Positions 7,701 to 13,987 are shown, counted from the stretch's first letter. The stretch is 25,417 bases of DNA from an uncultured Clostridia bacterium (GCA_910579415.1 CAJTUY010000023.1:1-25417), one strand, 5' to 3'. The notes: generated from the letters alone by a model not told the origin. Program-made: numbers and translations.

Positions 7701-7875
7701 TAAGCTTATGATTTTTGATGCTTTGGAAAATATGAAGCCGCTGGGACGCGGAGAACACTTTGATATAAAAGAGCAGGGACAGAATGATGTCCCTGCTTTT
7801 TCTTATCCTTTTGCTTTTGCGAGGAGGTCTTCGAGTTCGGGTTTAGTGAAGGTATACGCATTATTGCAGAACTGA
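4717..7875 (+). CDS. Secreted S8 family serine protease, C5a-peptidase/lactocepin-like
   Basis: A large exported subtilase. Seen: signal peptide (about 1-28), I9-like propeptide (about 30-140, with NGFSVTADKSDIERIKALPNVE near its end: core LPNVEKVYV), catalytic domain with Asp183 in VIDSELD, His251 in HGSHVCG, oxyanion Asn353 in SGNAGS and Ser432 in GTSMATPH; then Fn3-like beta domains (about 520-640) and the SPNGDGMFDF block (713-722) known from lactocepins. KIPFAYSYAQNNADV before the His motif also resembles C5a peptidases. No PA-domain insert and no LPXTG anchor. The Asp motif is DSE rather than the usual DSG/DTG. AAAGGAGG (4701-4708) precedes ATG 4717. Oddity: the frame has no stop before the terminator hairpin at 7772 and runs 73 bases antisense into hslO; the genuine protein probably ends near residue 1015-1018 and the last 35 residues look spurious. 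Both other frames stop just before the hairpin (TGA 7761, TAA 7766). Confidence 0.88.
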   Translation: MKLKRLITLFTAVTMLLSAAEAYGAYASEPREEVTLIVEVTGDAALETKTAVFMGASEYNKTDASSGHTARIMLVQESVKSDITSKVDRKADIGFTYTNVLNGFSVTADKSDIERIKALPNVEKVYVAGKHRYIKPIENDEISLASDDDTTASMSDSCCQMINVPYMHEMGYKGQGQAIAVIDSELDVNHEFFSSPIESPKYSKSDIARLISEKNLNVKISANQVWRSNKIPFAYSYAQNNADVYSTFLVHGSHVCGIAAGKNGTHRDGTKFSGVAPEAQIIFMGVMEDGDENLPDDAIIAAIDDASKMDIAAINMSLGADFTLFGGGLGDLFTKVINNAVNAGIEVCAASGNAGSGGLYVRDVDYSTSGLPAVVSASTSVAAAYGDTGEICYFSSWGTNTTLELKPEITTPGGYIYSSVPDDKYAIFSGTSMATPHMTGAAALMRQYIEANYQGKYDNPARFIENLAMTGAKVILEDETEKIPYSPRNQGAGLIDLKTAATTPVILLGDSGKPKISLKDKLTDIFEIEFTAKNFTDTNVTYDTIKPSVFTDVEYFNENLGNYFFNDELKKLNFTVFDMPESVTIPANGETKIKLTIQLDSNETAENLKIFTNGFYLDGFVELSDSGDTVPTISIPYTGFYGDWTAAPTFEKPYYQNDEETWYDTCLRSGADKCICSEATGERCKILGRNQLLEPFKGRMTDEYENESYAGISPNGDGMFDFLCVTVEPDRAMENCSVRIENANGEIMDVDAEASENDGFTVLQEGSGASNSDKADSAPLDKYDKYLINCTEFNDLSSLSDGDYTVYVTGRLAYEGSREEEISMKFYVDTVAPQITKKEVCEADGRTYLDLSISDNRYVMGAAVEGKNINGTNFTKSAYTKAGKTGDVSIDITGADISTLKITVLDYAYNKYECRAAGEITAAMQQQPVFKENSTDISFVISNETFKTVTADIIAAVYDENGVLTAVSVKRGETIPQDISSDTFTFEGNLSGKNIKLMIFDALENMKPLGRGEHFDIKEQGQNDVPAFSYPFAFARRSSSSGLVKVYALLQN
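7772..7801. terminator. Bidirectional terminator between subtilase and hslO
   Basis: Perfect 10-bp stem AGCAGGGACA / TGTCCCTGCT with loop GAATGA, followed by TTTTTC on the plus strand and CTTTTAT on the minus strand. It is correctly placed for the reverse hslO operon, whose stop is at 7803. For the forward subtilase it lies inside the open frame. Confidence 0.88.
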
Positions 7876-8690
7876 CAGCTGAGTTCTGCCTGCCCCTGTT
7901 CGGTTATGATTTCGGTAAGAGCGTCTTTGCCGATTGAAATAAGCGCTTTTTCCATACGTTCCTTTGAACAGGTGCATTTATATTCGGGTATAACCGCCTT
8001 GTTTTCGCACAGCATAGGGAAACCATCCGTAACGCGGAACAGAATATCCTCCGCGCTCATGCCGTCGCGTATCATTGTAGTTACGGGCGGCAGCTCTTTT
8101 AATATGTCTTCGAGCGTTTTTGCCATTTCATCAGTCGCGCCCGGAAGCATTTGTATCATAAAGCCTCCTGCCGAAATTACTGTATTATCGGTATCCACAA
8201 GAACTCCGAGCGCAACGGAGGTAGGTACTTGTTCGCTTTTGGCGTAGTAGTAGGTTAAATCCTCCGCTATCTCGCCCGATACGAGCGGAACTTGTCCGGC
8301 ATACGGCTCTTTAAGCCCCAAATCGCGTACAACACTCAGAAAACCGCCCCCTATTGCGCCGCCGACATCAAGCTTGCCCTTACTGTTAAGAGGACGGTGT
8401 ACATATGGATTTGAAATATATCCTCTTACGCGGCTTTTTGCGTCTGCTACCGCAACAAGATTTTTGATTTCACCCTCGCCCTTTATCTGTACAGTCATAC
8501 TGTCCGTATCGTTTTTCAGCCCTGCCGCGCCCATGATTGCTGCGCCCGTCAGCAGTCTGCCGAGAGCCGCCGTAGCTACGGGGTAGGTGTGGTGTATTCT
8601 GTGCGCCTCGTTTACAAGGTCGGTTGTTACAGCTGCAAATACGCGGATTTCTCCGCCTGCGCTGGTTCCTCTGACTAATTTATCTGACAT
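7803..8690 (-). CDS. hslO: Hsp33 redox-regulated molecular chaperone
   Basis: Hsp33 is a cytoplasmic holdase switched on when oxidants release zinc from four cysteines. The 295-residue protein has the family length; the zinc centre is intact as C239-T-C241 and C272-Q-F-C275. N-terminal RGTSAGGEIRVFAAVTTDLV and GGFMIQMLPGATDE are typical family blocks (the second at about 172-185). ATG at 8690 has GGAG five to eight bases upstream, overlapping the end of cdaR. Third gene of the reverse cdaA-cdaR-hslO operon, ten bases after cdaR. In many Firmicutes glmM occupies this slot. A redox sensor chaperone fits an anaerobe exposed to oxygen. Confidence 0.95.
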   Translation of the reverse strand: MSDKLVRGTSAGGEIRVFAAVTTDLVNEAHRIHHTYPVATAALGRLLTGAAIMGAAGLKNDTDSMTVQIKGEGEIKNLVAVADAKSRVRGYISNPYVHRPLNSKGKLDVGGAIGGGFLSVVRDLGLKEPYAGQVPLVSGEIAEDLTYYYAKSEQVPTSVALGVLVDTDNTVISAGGFMIQMLPGATDEMAKTLEDILKELPPVTTMIRDGMSAEDILFRVTDGFPMLCENKAVIPEYKCTCSKERMEKALISIGKDALTEIITEQGQAELSCQFCNNAYTFTKPELEDLLAKAKG

Positions 8691-8700
8691 GATTGTTCTC

Positions 8701-9882
8701 CTATTCTATTTTAACTGTTGCGGTATATTCCTGCATGAATCCGATATTATCGCCCGAAATTCTTACAGGAAGCGTATACTCGCCTTTTGAAAGACCGCTG
8801 AGGTCAATAAAAGCATGTACGTTATCGCGGTTTATACTGCCTTCCTCACCCCAGACGCTTGCGCGTACGGTATTCATCAGATGAGCGCTGTGACCTTCGG
8901 GTATATTCTGAATATCAATATTAAGCTCCAGTTCTTCAACAGCCTTTTTTACAGTTTCAGGTTTGATTTTTACCCATTTTACCTCCTGCGGAATATACAT
9001 TCCGTTTGAGGCTTCAAGACTGTACCAACCGTCGTTCTTATCCAGATTGTCAATTCGCGCAATAACCTTTTCATCGGTGTTTGTATCGTCAACTCCGACG
9101 GTAACAGTATTCGGAGCGCATGCTGTTTTGTCCGCTTTCAGTATATATTCCCGAGCAAGCTCTGATGTCAGCGCAGGTTCAACCGGAAGTGTCTTGGCAT
9201 TGTAAATTGTGTTTTCAACTTCAATAAATGAATTTTCGGTTTCAAGTGTTTCGTTTATGTTTATAAGCTCTCCGGCTTCGTTCGTCATAAGATAGCTTAC
9301 GCGGTCAGTCCTGTCCTCTGTGAGATTGGATATATCCACAGTAGCAACAGCTCCGTAAACTTCGCTGAGTTCACTCGCCGCGCCCGTAATCGTTACAGTC
9401 GGATTTGTCGGCTGTGATTTTACAAGCTTGTTTTTAAGAGCGCCTGTCTGTTTTATGCTTACTTCAATGTCCTTGCTTTCAAGCTTTTCTATTTTGACGG
9501 GAATATCTCCGTAATCTTCTTTTTCAACGGAAATACGTGTGGTGGGAATAGATATTGTGCCGGATAAATTATATTCGCCGACAGTGTTTATGTCATTTAC
9601 GTCCACCTGTACATAAATATCGTCCATAAAGTTGATTAAGTCACTGCGCTTGCCTGTTACAACAACCGATAGTTCCGGAATTTCATCGCGTCCTGTGACT
9701 GCAAGATTACGGTTGCGCAGAGCTGTTTCACCGACTATACGTACATTCAGGTCCGAAATAGTGGTTGTTATATCCGGGTCGTTTACATATATCACCGCAA
9801 ACCATACGACAATTGCAAAGAAAATTGAAACGGCGATTGTACGGAATTTCTTGGTACGCGGTTTACTTTGTTTTTTTGCCAT
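8701..9882 (-). CDS. cdaR: CdaR, YbbR-domain regulator of the c-di-AMP cyclase
   Basis: CdaR is anchored in the membrane by one N-terminal helix and carries extracytoplasmic YbbR repeats; in Firmicutes it binds and tunes CdaA. The protein shows a basic start (MAKKQSKPRTKKFRT), one membrane segment (about 13-33) ending in VIYVNDPD, then repeated beta-rich units containing LNVRIVGE, VVVTGKRSDL, VTITGAASEL and ASVWGEEGSI, which fit four YbbR domains. A longer frame begins at TTG 9924 inside cdaA, but ATG 9882 is preferred: GAAAGGCAGG (9891-9900) is eight bases upstream and it does not overlap cdaA. 393 residues. Co-transcription with cdaA (gap 23 bases) is the usual arrangement. Confidence 0.92.
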   Translation of the reverse strand: MAKKQSKPRTKKFRTIAVSIFFAIVVWFAVIYVNDPDITTTISDLNVRIVGETALRNRNLAVTGRDEIPELSVVVTGKRSDLINFMDDIYVQVDVNDINTVGEYNLSGTISIPTTRISVEKEDYGDIPVKIEKLESKDIEVSIKQTGALKNKLVKSQPTNPTVTITGAASELSEVYGAVATVDISNLTEDRTDRVSYLMTNEAGELININETLETENSFIEVENTIYNAKTLPVEPALTSELAREYILKADKTACAPNTVTVGVDDTNTDEKVIARIDNLDKNDGWYSLEASNGMYIPQEVKWVKIKPETVKKAVEELELNIDIQNIPEGHSAHLMNTVRASVWGEEGSINRDNVHAFIDLSGLSKGEYTLPVRISGDNIGFMQEYTATVKIE

Positions 9883-9905
9883 TTTTTTAACCTGCCTTTC
9901 CGATT

Positions 9906-10748
9906 TTAGCTTTTGGTTTTCCAAAACTTTATTTTGTCAATCTTCTGCGCTTCCTGACTGCGGTTCAGTATTTTTTTGAGCGCTTTGTTAAGAGCCTCCT
10001 CTGACAGGTTGCGTGTGAGAGAACCGTTCATTGCAATTGAGATTTTGCCTGTTTCCTCGCTTACTACGACAATAACCGCGTCCGTAACCTCGCTTAAGCC
10101 TATTGCAGCTCTGTGACGCGTGCCTAAGTCACGCGACAGATTATTGTTCGCCGTAAGCGGCAGCAGACAGCCTGCCGTTGCGATTTTATTATTACGTATA
10201 ATAACCGCGCCGTCATGCAGAGGTGTGTTTGGGACAAATATATTTTCAAGAAGTCTGCTTGATACGTTTGCGTCAAGCATTGTTCCGGTGCTTATAAATT
10301 CCCCCAGACGGGTAGTGCGTTCGATTACTATGAGCGCGCCTGTCCTACTTTCCGACATTCTCTGCGAGGCAAGCGTTACGGAGTCTATCATGGAATTAAG
10401 CTCGTCCTCTGAAGTGTCGGCGGCAAAGTCAATAATGTTTCCGACCTTGAAACGTCCCATTCTCTCCAGAAGATTTCTTAATTCAGGCTGGAAAATTACA
10501 ACTACCGCAAAGGCGCCTATCTGCATTGCACCGCCCAATATGTAATTAAGAGCGTTAAGCTTCAGCCACTGGCTTAAAAAGAATACCGCGAACAGAAATA
10601 CTATACCTTTTACAAGCTGCATTGCACGTGTTTCGCGTATAAGGTTTATCATGTAGTAAAATATTACAGCAACTATAAGTACATCAATAATATCGCTTAT
10701 TCTTAAAAGCTGTACATATTTAATCATATATTCAAAAAAGGCATTCAT
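9906..10748 (-). CDS. cdaA: Diadenylate cyclase CdaA (c-di-AMP synthase)
   Basis: Joins two ATP into cyclic di-AMP, the messenger that controls potassium, osmolyte uptake and cell-wall balance in Firmicutes. Seen: three N-terminal membrane segments (about 20-38, 46-64, 74-88), then the DAC domain with both active-site motifs, DGA (179-181, in PLHDGAVII) and RHR (211-213, in LGTRHRAAIGLSE). 280 residues, normal for the family. An ATG at 10754 is also in frame, but the AAAGG element (10759-10763) is only four bases from it and ten from ATG 10748, so the latter is chosen. First gene of the reverse operon; divergent from the gene at 10908. Confidence 0.95.
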   Translation of the reverse strand: MNAFFEYMIKYVQLLRISDIIDVLIVAVIFYYMINLIRETRAMQLVKGIVFLFAVFFLSQWLKLNALNYILGGAMQIGAFAVVVIFQPELRNLLERMGRFKVGNIIDFAADTSEDELNSMIDSVTLASQRMSESRTGALIVIERTTRLGEFISTGTMLDANVSSRLLENIFVPNTPLHDGAVIIRNNKIATAGCLLPLTANNNLSRDLGTRHRAAIGLSEVTDAVIVVVSEETGKISIAMNGSLTRNLSEEALNKALKKILNRSQEAQKIDKIKFWKTKS

Positions 10749-10794
10749 AAACATTTTCCTTTCCGTTTTTTGAGAATTTGTACATACATTTACT

Positions 10795-10800
10795 ATTATA
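10795..10800 (-). promoter_or_regulatory. Possible -10 element for the cdaA operon
   Basis: TATAAT on the minus strand, about 47 bases before the cdaA start. The -35 region at 17-base spacing (TAGCAA) is poor, so only the -10 is supported. Confidence 0.4.
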
Positions 10801-10843
10801 CTATAAATTTATTGCTATTGCTATACAAAAATCAAAATTTTTA

Positions 10844-10872
10844 TTGAATATTTAAAAAAATTATGTTACAAT
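10844..10872 (+). promoter_or_regulatory. Sigma-A type promoter for the stalk/cohesin protein gene
   Basis: TTGAAT (10844-10849), 17 bases, TACAAT (10867-10872). The predicted start near 10879 excludes an upstream in-frame ATG at 10863, which lies inside the promoter, and leaves a short leader with AAAGGAAG (10891-10898). Confidence 0.75.
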
Positions 10873-10907
10873 ATGATTACAATACAGATGAAAGGAAGTT
10901 TATCTTT

Positions 10908-12077
10908 ATGAAAAAACTATTAAGCATGACTCTTGCTTTGGCTTTGGCAGCTTCAAGCGCCGCGCTTGTTTGCGCGGAGGATAAGGTGCCGTCGGTATAT
11001 GTAGACAAGAGTGAAATTTTATTTGAGGACCAGACGCCTGTAATATTAGGCGAAGGCTTCACAGTTATTCCTGCACGCGGTGTGTTTGAGTCTATGGGCG
11101 CAACCGTTGAGTGGAAAGAGGAAACAAAGCAGGTTGACGTTAAGAGCGCGGACAAAAAGACGCTTATAAGACTTTTTATTGATGACAACACAATGAGAGT
11201 TTTTGATATGAGCGACATGATGAATACGCTTCTTTCAGGTCAGGATTTTGAGGCTCCGAGAAAGGACGTAACATTGGATGTTGCTCCGCAGATTATCGGT
11301 GACAGAACCATGATACCTTTAAGAGCAATCAGTGAAGCGCTTAATGCAAAGGTTAACTGGGACGGAGAAGCATACAGAATTGATATTGAAACAGTTAAGG
11401 CTTCCGGTGTTACAGAAGGATTGCCTGAGTATTCTCTGAGCGCAGACAAGCTTACAGCCGCAGAAGGTGAAACAGTTGATTTGTACATAAATGTAAAGAA
11501 TTTACCTGAGGGTAAATTTGTATCAGGTGTTTCTGCCGCCGTTAAGTTTGACCCTGCAAGCTTTGAGTTTGTTGAAGCTTCGCTTGTAAACGGTGAAACT
11601 CCTGTTGAGGGCGCGCTCGGCGCAGCCAACCCTGATTTCAGAGAAGGTATGATGAAAGCTGCATTTGTGACGATTGACGCAGAACTTGCGGCAAAAACAG
11701 ACGGCGCGGTTATGAAGCTTACATTTAAGTCTGTAAACGGTACAGAAGGCGCGTTTGCGATTTCAAATAATTATTATACCAAGCTTGGTTACAGCACAAC
11801 GCTTCTTGTGGATGTTGCTGAAGAAACGGAAAATAATGCAAGCGCCATCACCTATAAGGGCAATGACCTTATAATTGACACAACGCCTGTTGTAATTAAC
11901 GCAAAAGGTGCAGAGCCGACAACAGTTCCGACAGCAGCGCCTGACGAAACTGCAAAGCCGACAGCGACACCTGATGCAACAGCAGAACCTACGGAAAAGC
12001 CTGACGCAACAGCAGAGCCGACAGCGACACCTGATGTAACAGCAACACCTGAGCCGACAGCTTCGCCGAAGGCATAA
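10908..12077 (+). CDS. Secreted copper-amine-oxidase-stalk and cohesin-like domain protein
   Basis: A 389-residue exported protein of unknown job. Seen: signal peptide (1-23, cleavage probably after ALVCA), a copper amine oxidase N-terminal 'stalk' domain (about 28-162; VIPARGVFESMGATVEW and the second half MIPLRAISEALNAKVNWD are its two conserved repeats), a cohesin-like beta sandwich (about 174-335; DLYINVKNLPEG, VSAAVKFDPASFEFVEAS), and a Thr/Pro/Ala tail (336-389). The stalk domain carries no enzyme activity and is a common surface module in Clostridia. Cohesins normally bind dockerins, but neither dockerin, SLH domain nor LPXTG signal is present, so anchoring is unclear. ATG 10908 has AAAGGAAG nine bases upstream. 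Single-gene unit. Confidence 0.85.
   Translation: MKKLLSMTLALALAASSAALVCAEDKVPSVYVDKSEILFEDQTPVILGEGFTVIPARGVFESMGATVEWKEETKQVDVKSADKKTLIRLFIDDNTMRVFDMSDMMNTLLSGQDFEAPRKDVTLDVAPQIIGDRTMIPLRAISEALNAKVNWDGEAYRIDIETVKASGVTEGLPEYSLSADKLTAAEGETVDLYINVKNLPEGKFVSGVSAAVKFDPASFEFVEASLVNGETPVEGALGAANPDFREGMMKAAFVTIDAELAAKTDGAVMKLTFKSVNGTEGAFAISNNYYTKLGYSTTLLVDVAEETENNASAITYKGNDLIIDTTPVVINAKGAEPTTVPTAAPDETAKPTATPDATAEPTEKPDATAEPTATPDVTATPEPTASPKA
11913..12074 (+). repeat. Degenerate Thr-Pro-Ala codon repeats in the protein tail
   Basis: Repeating units of the type PTATPDATAEPT / EKPDATAEPTATPD encode the last 54 residues; at DNA level words such as GAGCCGACAGC and GACACCTGATG recur. Such tails are usual spacers in the cell wall and may vary in length between strains by replication slippage. 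Confidence 0.75.
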
Positions 12078-12093
12078 TAGAATTATAGTTAAT

Positions 12094-12121
12094 AAAGGGC
12101 GTTCTTAAATGGACGCCCTTT
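12094..12121 (+). terminator. Probable terminator of the stalk/cohesin gene
   Basis: AAAGGGCGT (12094-12102) / ACGCCCTTT (12113-12121), nine perfect pairs, loop of ten bases. The T run after the stem is short, with part of it inside the stem, so efficiency is uncertain. Confidence 0.7.
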
Positions 12122-12131
12122 GGTGTATAAC

Positions 12132-12250
12132 GGAGGGCAAAAAGGGAGAACCCCCGTTTATAAAAACGGGGGTTCAGTGCTAAACAAAATTTAATATATA
12201 TTCTTATTCAATTGTAATGTAAGCCGACATACTTACGTTCTCTGCCCTCC
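12132..12250. other. Inverted-repeat-bounded structured element
   Basis: GGAGGGCA (12132-12139) and TGCCCTCC (12243-12250) form inverted ends of a 119-base segment. Inside are a perfect 12-bp hairpin GAACCCCCGTTT/AAACGGGGGTTC (12148-12159/12164-12175, loop ATAA) and an 8-bp hairpin (12216-12223/12232-12239). On the minus strand a short frame reading KEGRERKYVGLHYN and then stop precedes the GC-rich hairpin, and T5 (12143-12139) follows it after four bases. This could be a terminator region, a small non-autonomous element, or the decayed right end of an IS200/IS605-like element. No target duplication was found. Confidence 0.45.
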
Positions 12251-12259
12251 TTTAACAAT

Positions 12260-12286
12260 AAAAAATGCGCAGCCGAAACCGCGCAT
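12260..12286 (-). terminator. Intrinsic terminator of RNA 2
   Basis: On the minus strand ATGCGC (12286-12281) pairs with GCGCAT (12270-12265), loop GGTTTCGGCT, followed by five further T. The T tract exists only in the minus direction, which fixes the orientation of the RNA. Confidence 0.8.
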
Positions 12287-12424
12287 AAAAAAACAACACG
12301 GCTTCAACCTTTGCACAATAATAATCTAAGATATAACATATACACCAAGACATATTAAGTTAAAGCCTATGTTTTTTACAAACATAAAGCCCCGATATAT
12401 ATGTTATTTAATTATTATTGTGCA
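12260..12424 (-). ncRNA. Structured non-coding RNA with pseudoknot, family member 2
   Basis: About 165 bases on the minus strand, bounded by promoter 12430-12458 and terminator 12260-12286. The predicted 5' end coincides with the first base of a perfect 14-bp closing stem TGCACAATAATAAT (12424-12411)/ATTATTATTGTGCA (12325-12312). A second stem follows, ATAACATATA (12407-12398)/TATATGTTAT (12342-12333). The 55-base apical region holds TTATGTTTG-TAAAAAACATAGGC, then TTTA, eight bases, TGTCT: the same order and spacing as in the RNA at 4485. Downstream come AAGGT (12311-12307) and a strand (12302-12286) that can pair with the apical TAAAAAACATAGGC as 3+3+7 bp with two single-base bulges, directly abutting the terminator, again as in member 1. 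No protein-coding frame of note. Confidence 0.8.
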
Positions 12425-12429
12425 TATTT

Positions 12430-12458
12430 ATTGTAACACAAGACACATAAATTGTCAA
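12430..12458 (-). promoter_or_regulatory. Strong minus-strand promoter for RNA 2
   Basis: On the minus strand TTGACA (12458-12453), exactly 17 bases, then TACAAT (12435-12430). Start predicted at about 12423-12424. The -35 hexamer overlaps the ribosome site of hydF (AAGGAG, 12457-12462), which is read the other way. Confidence 0.85.
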
Positions 12459-12470
12459 GGAGAAATAACT

Positions 12471-13652
12471 ATGGAAAAGACACCTCTTTCAATGCGTACG
12501 CATATATCAATATTCGGAAATACAAATGCCGGCAAATCCTCGCTGTTTAATGCCATTTTGGGACAGCCGATTGCCATAGTATCGGAAAAAAGCGGTACAA
12601 CTGCCGACCCTGTCACAAAGGCATTTGAACTTATACCGTACGGTCCTGCTGCTCTTACGGATACGGCGGGTCTGGGTGATAACAGTCCGCTCGGTGAAAA
12701 GCGTATGGAAAAGACGGAAAGCATATTAAATAAAACAGATTTTGCAATATATGCCGCCGCGCTTAATGATTTTGACATCAGCGCTTATGAGGAAATGAAG
12801 GTGAAGTTTGAGAAAAAACATATTCCGTATATGCTGGTGTTTACGAAAGCAGATACAGCGCCGGACGATATTACAGAGAAGTTTTCAGACAGCATAGCCG
12901 TATCGGTAAATGATATAGCATCAATAGAGAGATTAAGAGAATGTCTTATAAGCCGTCTGTCAGAAATAAAAAAAGACGAGCAAAGCATGATAGGCTCGCT
13001 TCTGCCTTCGGGAAGTACGGTGGTTATGGTTGTGCCGATTGATTCCGAAGCGCCTAAGGGAAGGCTTATATTGCCGCAGGTACAGCTTATACGCGACTGT
13101 CTTGACCATAATATGAAAGCGGTGGTAACGCGTGAAACGGAGCTTGACGAGGTGTTGTCGGAGCAAAAGAAAACGGACCTTGTTGTAACGGATTCACAGG
13201 TGTTTAAGCTTGTTTCTCAGCTTGTACCCGAAACTGTTCCGCTTACATCATTTTCTATGCTGTCGGCAAACATGAAATGCGGTTTAAAGGAGCTTATTGA
13301 AGGCACAAAGACTGTGGATAAACTTCAGAACGGAAGCCGCATACTTATGGCGGAGGCGTGTACTCATAACAGCTCTCATGAGGATATAGGCAGAGTTAAA
13401 ATACCTGCTCTTTTGCGTAAATATACGGGAAAGCAGCTTGAATTTTGCTTCAGAGCCGGCTGTGATTTTGATGATGATTTATCGGATTATGACCTTGTTA
13501 TTCACTGCGGAGGCTGTATGATGAATAAGCGGGCAATGCAGTCCAGACAGCAGCTTTGCAGGGAGCAGGGTGTTCCTATGACCAATTATGGTGTGGTAAT
13601 CGCATTTGTAAACGGCATACTGGAAAGAGCCGCTGAAATTTTTGACATATAA
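12471..13652 (+). CDS. hydF: [FeFe]-hydrogenase maturation GTPase HydF
   Basis: HydF is the scaffold on which the 2Fe unit of the hydrogenase H-cluster is built by HydE and HydG before transfer to HydA. The 393-residue protein shows the GTPase P-loop GNTNAGKSS (16-24), switch DTAGLGD (64-70), TKAD (G4), a dimerisation region, and the C-terminal cluster ligands C297-T-H299 and H345-C346-G-G-C349 (CxHx45HCxxC). A longer frame opens at 12369 within the non-coding RNA region, but AAGGAG (12457-12462) eight bases before ATG 12471 and the conserved start after it decide for 12471. hydE, hydG and hydA are not in the window. It implies hydrogen-producing fermentation. No convincing forward promoter was found. 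Confidence 0.95.
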   Translation: MEKTPLSMRTHISIFGNTNAGKSSLFNAILGQPIAIVSEKSGTTADPVTKAFELIPYGPAALTDTAGLGDNSPLGEKRMEKTESILNKTDFAIYAAALNDFDISAYEEMKVKFEKKHIPYMLVFTKADTAPDDITEKFSDSIAVSVNDIASIERLRECLISRLSEIKKDEQSMIGSLLPSGSTVVMVVPIDSEAPKGRLILPQVQLIRDCLDHNMKAVVTRETELDEVLSEQKKTDLVVTDSQVFKLVSQLVPETVPLTSFSMLSANMKCGLKELIEGTKTVDKLQNGSRILMAEACTHNSSHEDIGRVKIPALLRKYTGKQLEFCFRAGCDFDDDLSDYDLVIHCGGCMMNKRAMQSRQQLCREQGVPMTNYGVVIAFVNGILERAAEIFDI

Positions 13653-13667
13653 ATTAGTAAAAAATGC

Positions 13668-13696
13668 TTGACAAGCAGTAATAAAATCTATATAAT
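13668..13696 (+). promoter_or_regulatory. Consensus promoter for the rpmH-rnpA cluster
   Basis: Perfect TTGACA (13668-13673), 17-base spacer, perfect TATAAT (13691-13696). The strongest promoter in the window, as expected for a ribosomal protein gene. The leader of about 70 bases contains a small hairpin CGACT/GGTCG (13730-13745) before GAGGAGGTG (13757-13765). Confidence 0.92.
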
Positions 13697-13773
13697 AGAT
13701 TAGGTGTCTATTTAGAACAGTAATTAAGACGACTGATTGGGGTCGGGAAACGAGCAGAGGAGGTGCTGTAACA

Positions 13774-13908
13774 ATGAAAATGACATTTCAGCCGAAAAAG
13801 CGTCAGAGAGCGAAAGAACACGGCTTCAGAAAGAGAATGTCTACGAAATCGGGCAGAAAAATTCTCTCGAACAGAAGACAGAAGGGCAGAAAGAAGTTAT
13901 CTGCATAA
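13774..13908 (+). CDS. rpmH: Ribosomal protein L34
   Basis: A 44-residue, very basic protein of the large ribosomal subunit, exactly the family length. It begins MKMTFQPKKRQRAKEHGF and ends with RRQKGRKKLSA; the internal KRMSTKSGRKIL block is the L34 signature. ATG 13774 is eight bases after the strong ribosome site. First gene of the classic rpmH-rnpA-yidD-yidC-jag cluster. The usual divergent partner dnaA is not upstream; hydF lies there in the same direction. Confidence 0.97.
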   Translation: MKMTFQPKKRQRAKEHGFRKRMSTKSGRKILSNRRQKGRKKLSA

Positions 13909-13934
13909 TATATGGAGGACTTAGGCAGGAAGTG

Positions 13935-13964
13935 AGGCGGTAGTCTTTGCTTGTTGCCTTTTTT
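13935..13964 (+). terminator. Weak attenuator between rpmH and rnpA
   Basis: AGGCGG (13935-13940) can pair with TTGCCT (13954-13959), including two G-U pairs, followed by six T. Weak on its own. It would fit the known need for much more L34 than RNase P protein. Inference only. Confidence 0.4.
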
Positions 13965-13987
13965 CGTAACACAGAGGAATTTCGATT

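Noticed and set aside
10863..10907. N-terminal extension of the stalk/cohesin protein from ATG 10863
   Set aside because: The ATG lies within the promoter and the extension would spoil the signal peptide that begins at 10908.
12312..12424. Perfect 14-base terminal inverted repeats as a miniature transposable element
   Set aside because: Promoter, terminator and homology to the RNA at 4485 explain the repeat better as the closing stem of an RNA; no target duplication seen.
12369..12470. N-terminal extension of hydF from ATG 12369
   Set aside because: It overlaps RNA 2 and has no ribosome site; the strong site at 12457 and the conserved start both point to 12471.
13313..13321. DnaA-box-like TGTGGATAA in hydF (and another near 1664 in xseA) near the rpmH cluster
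   Set aside because: Isolated single matches inside coding sequence, thousands of bases apart; no box cluster or AT-rich unwinding region, so no origin is claimed.
13737..13943. A 68-codon frame overlapping rpmH
   Set aside because: Out of frame with the perfect L34 sequence at 13774-13908 and without its own start signal.
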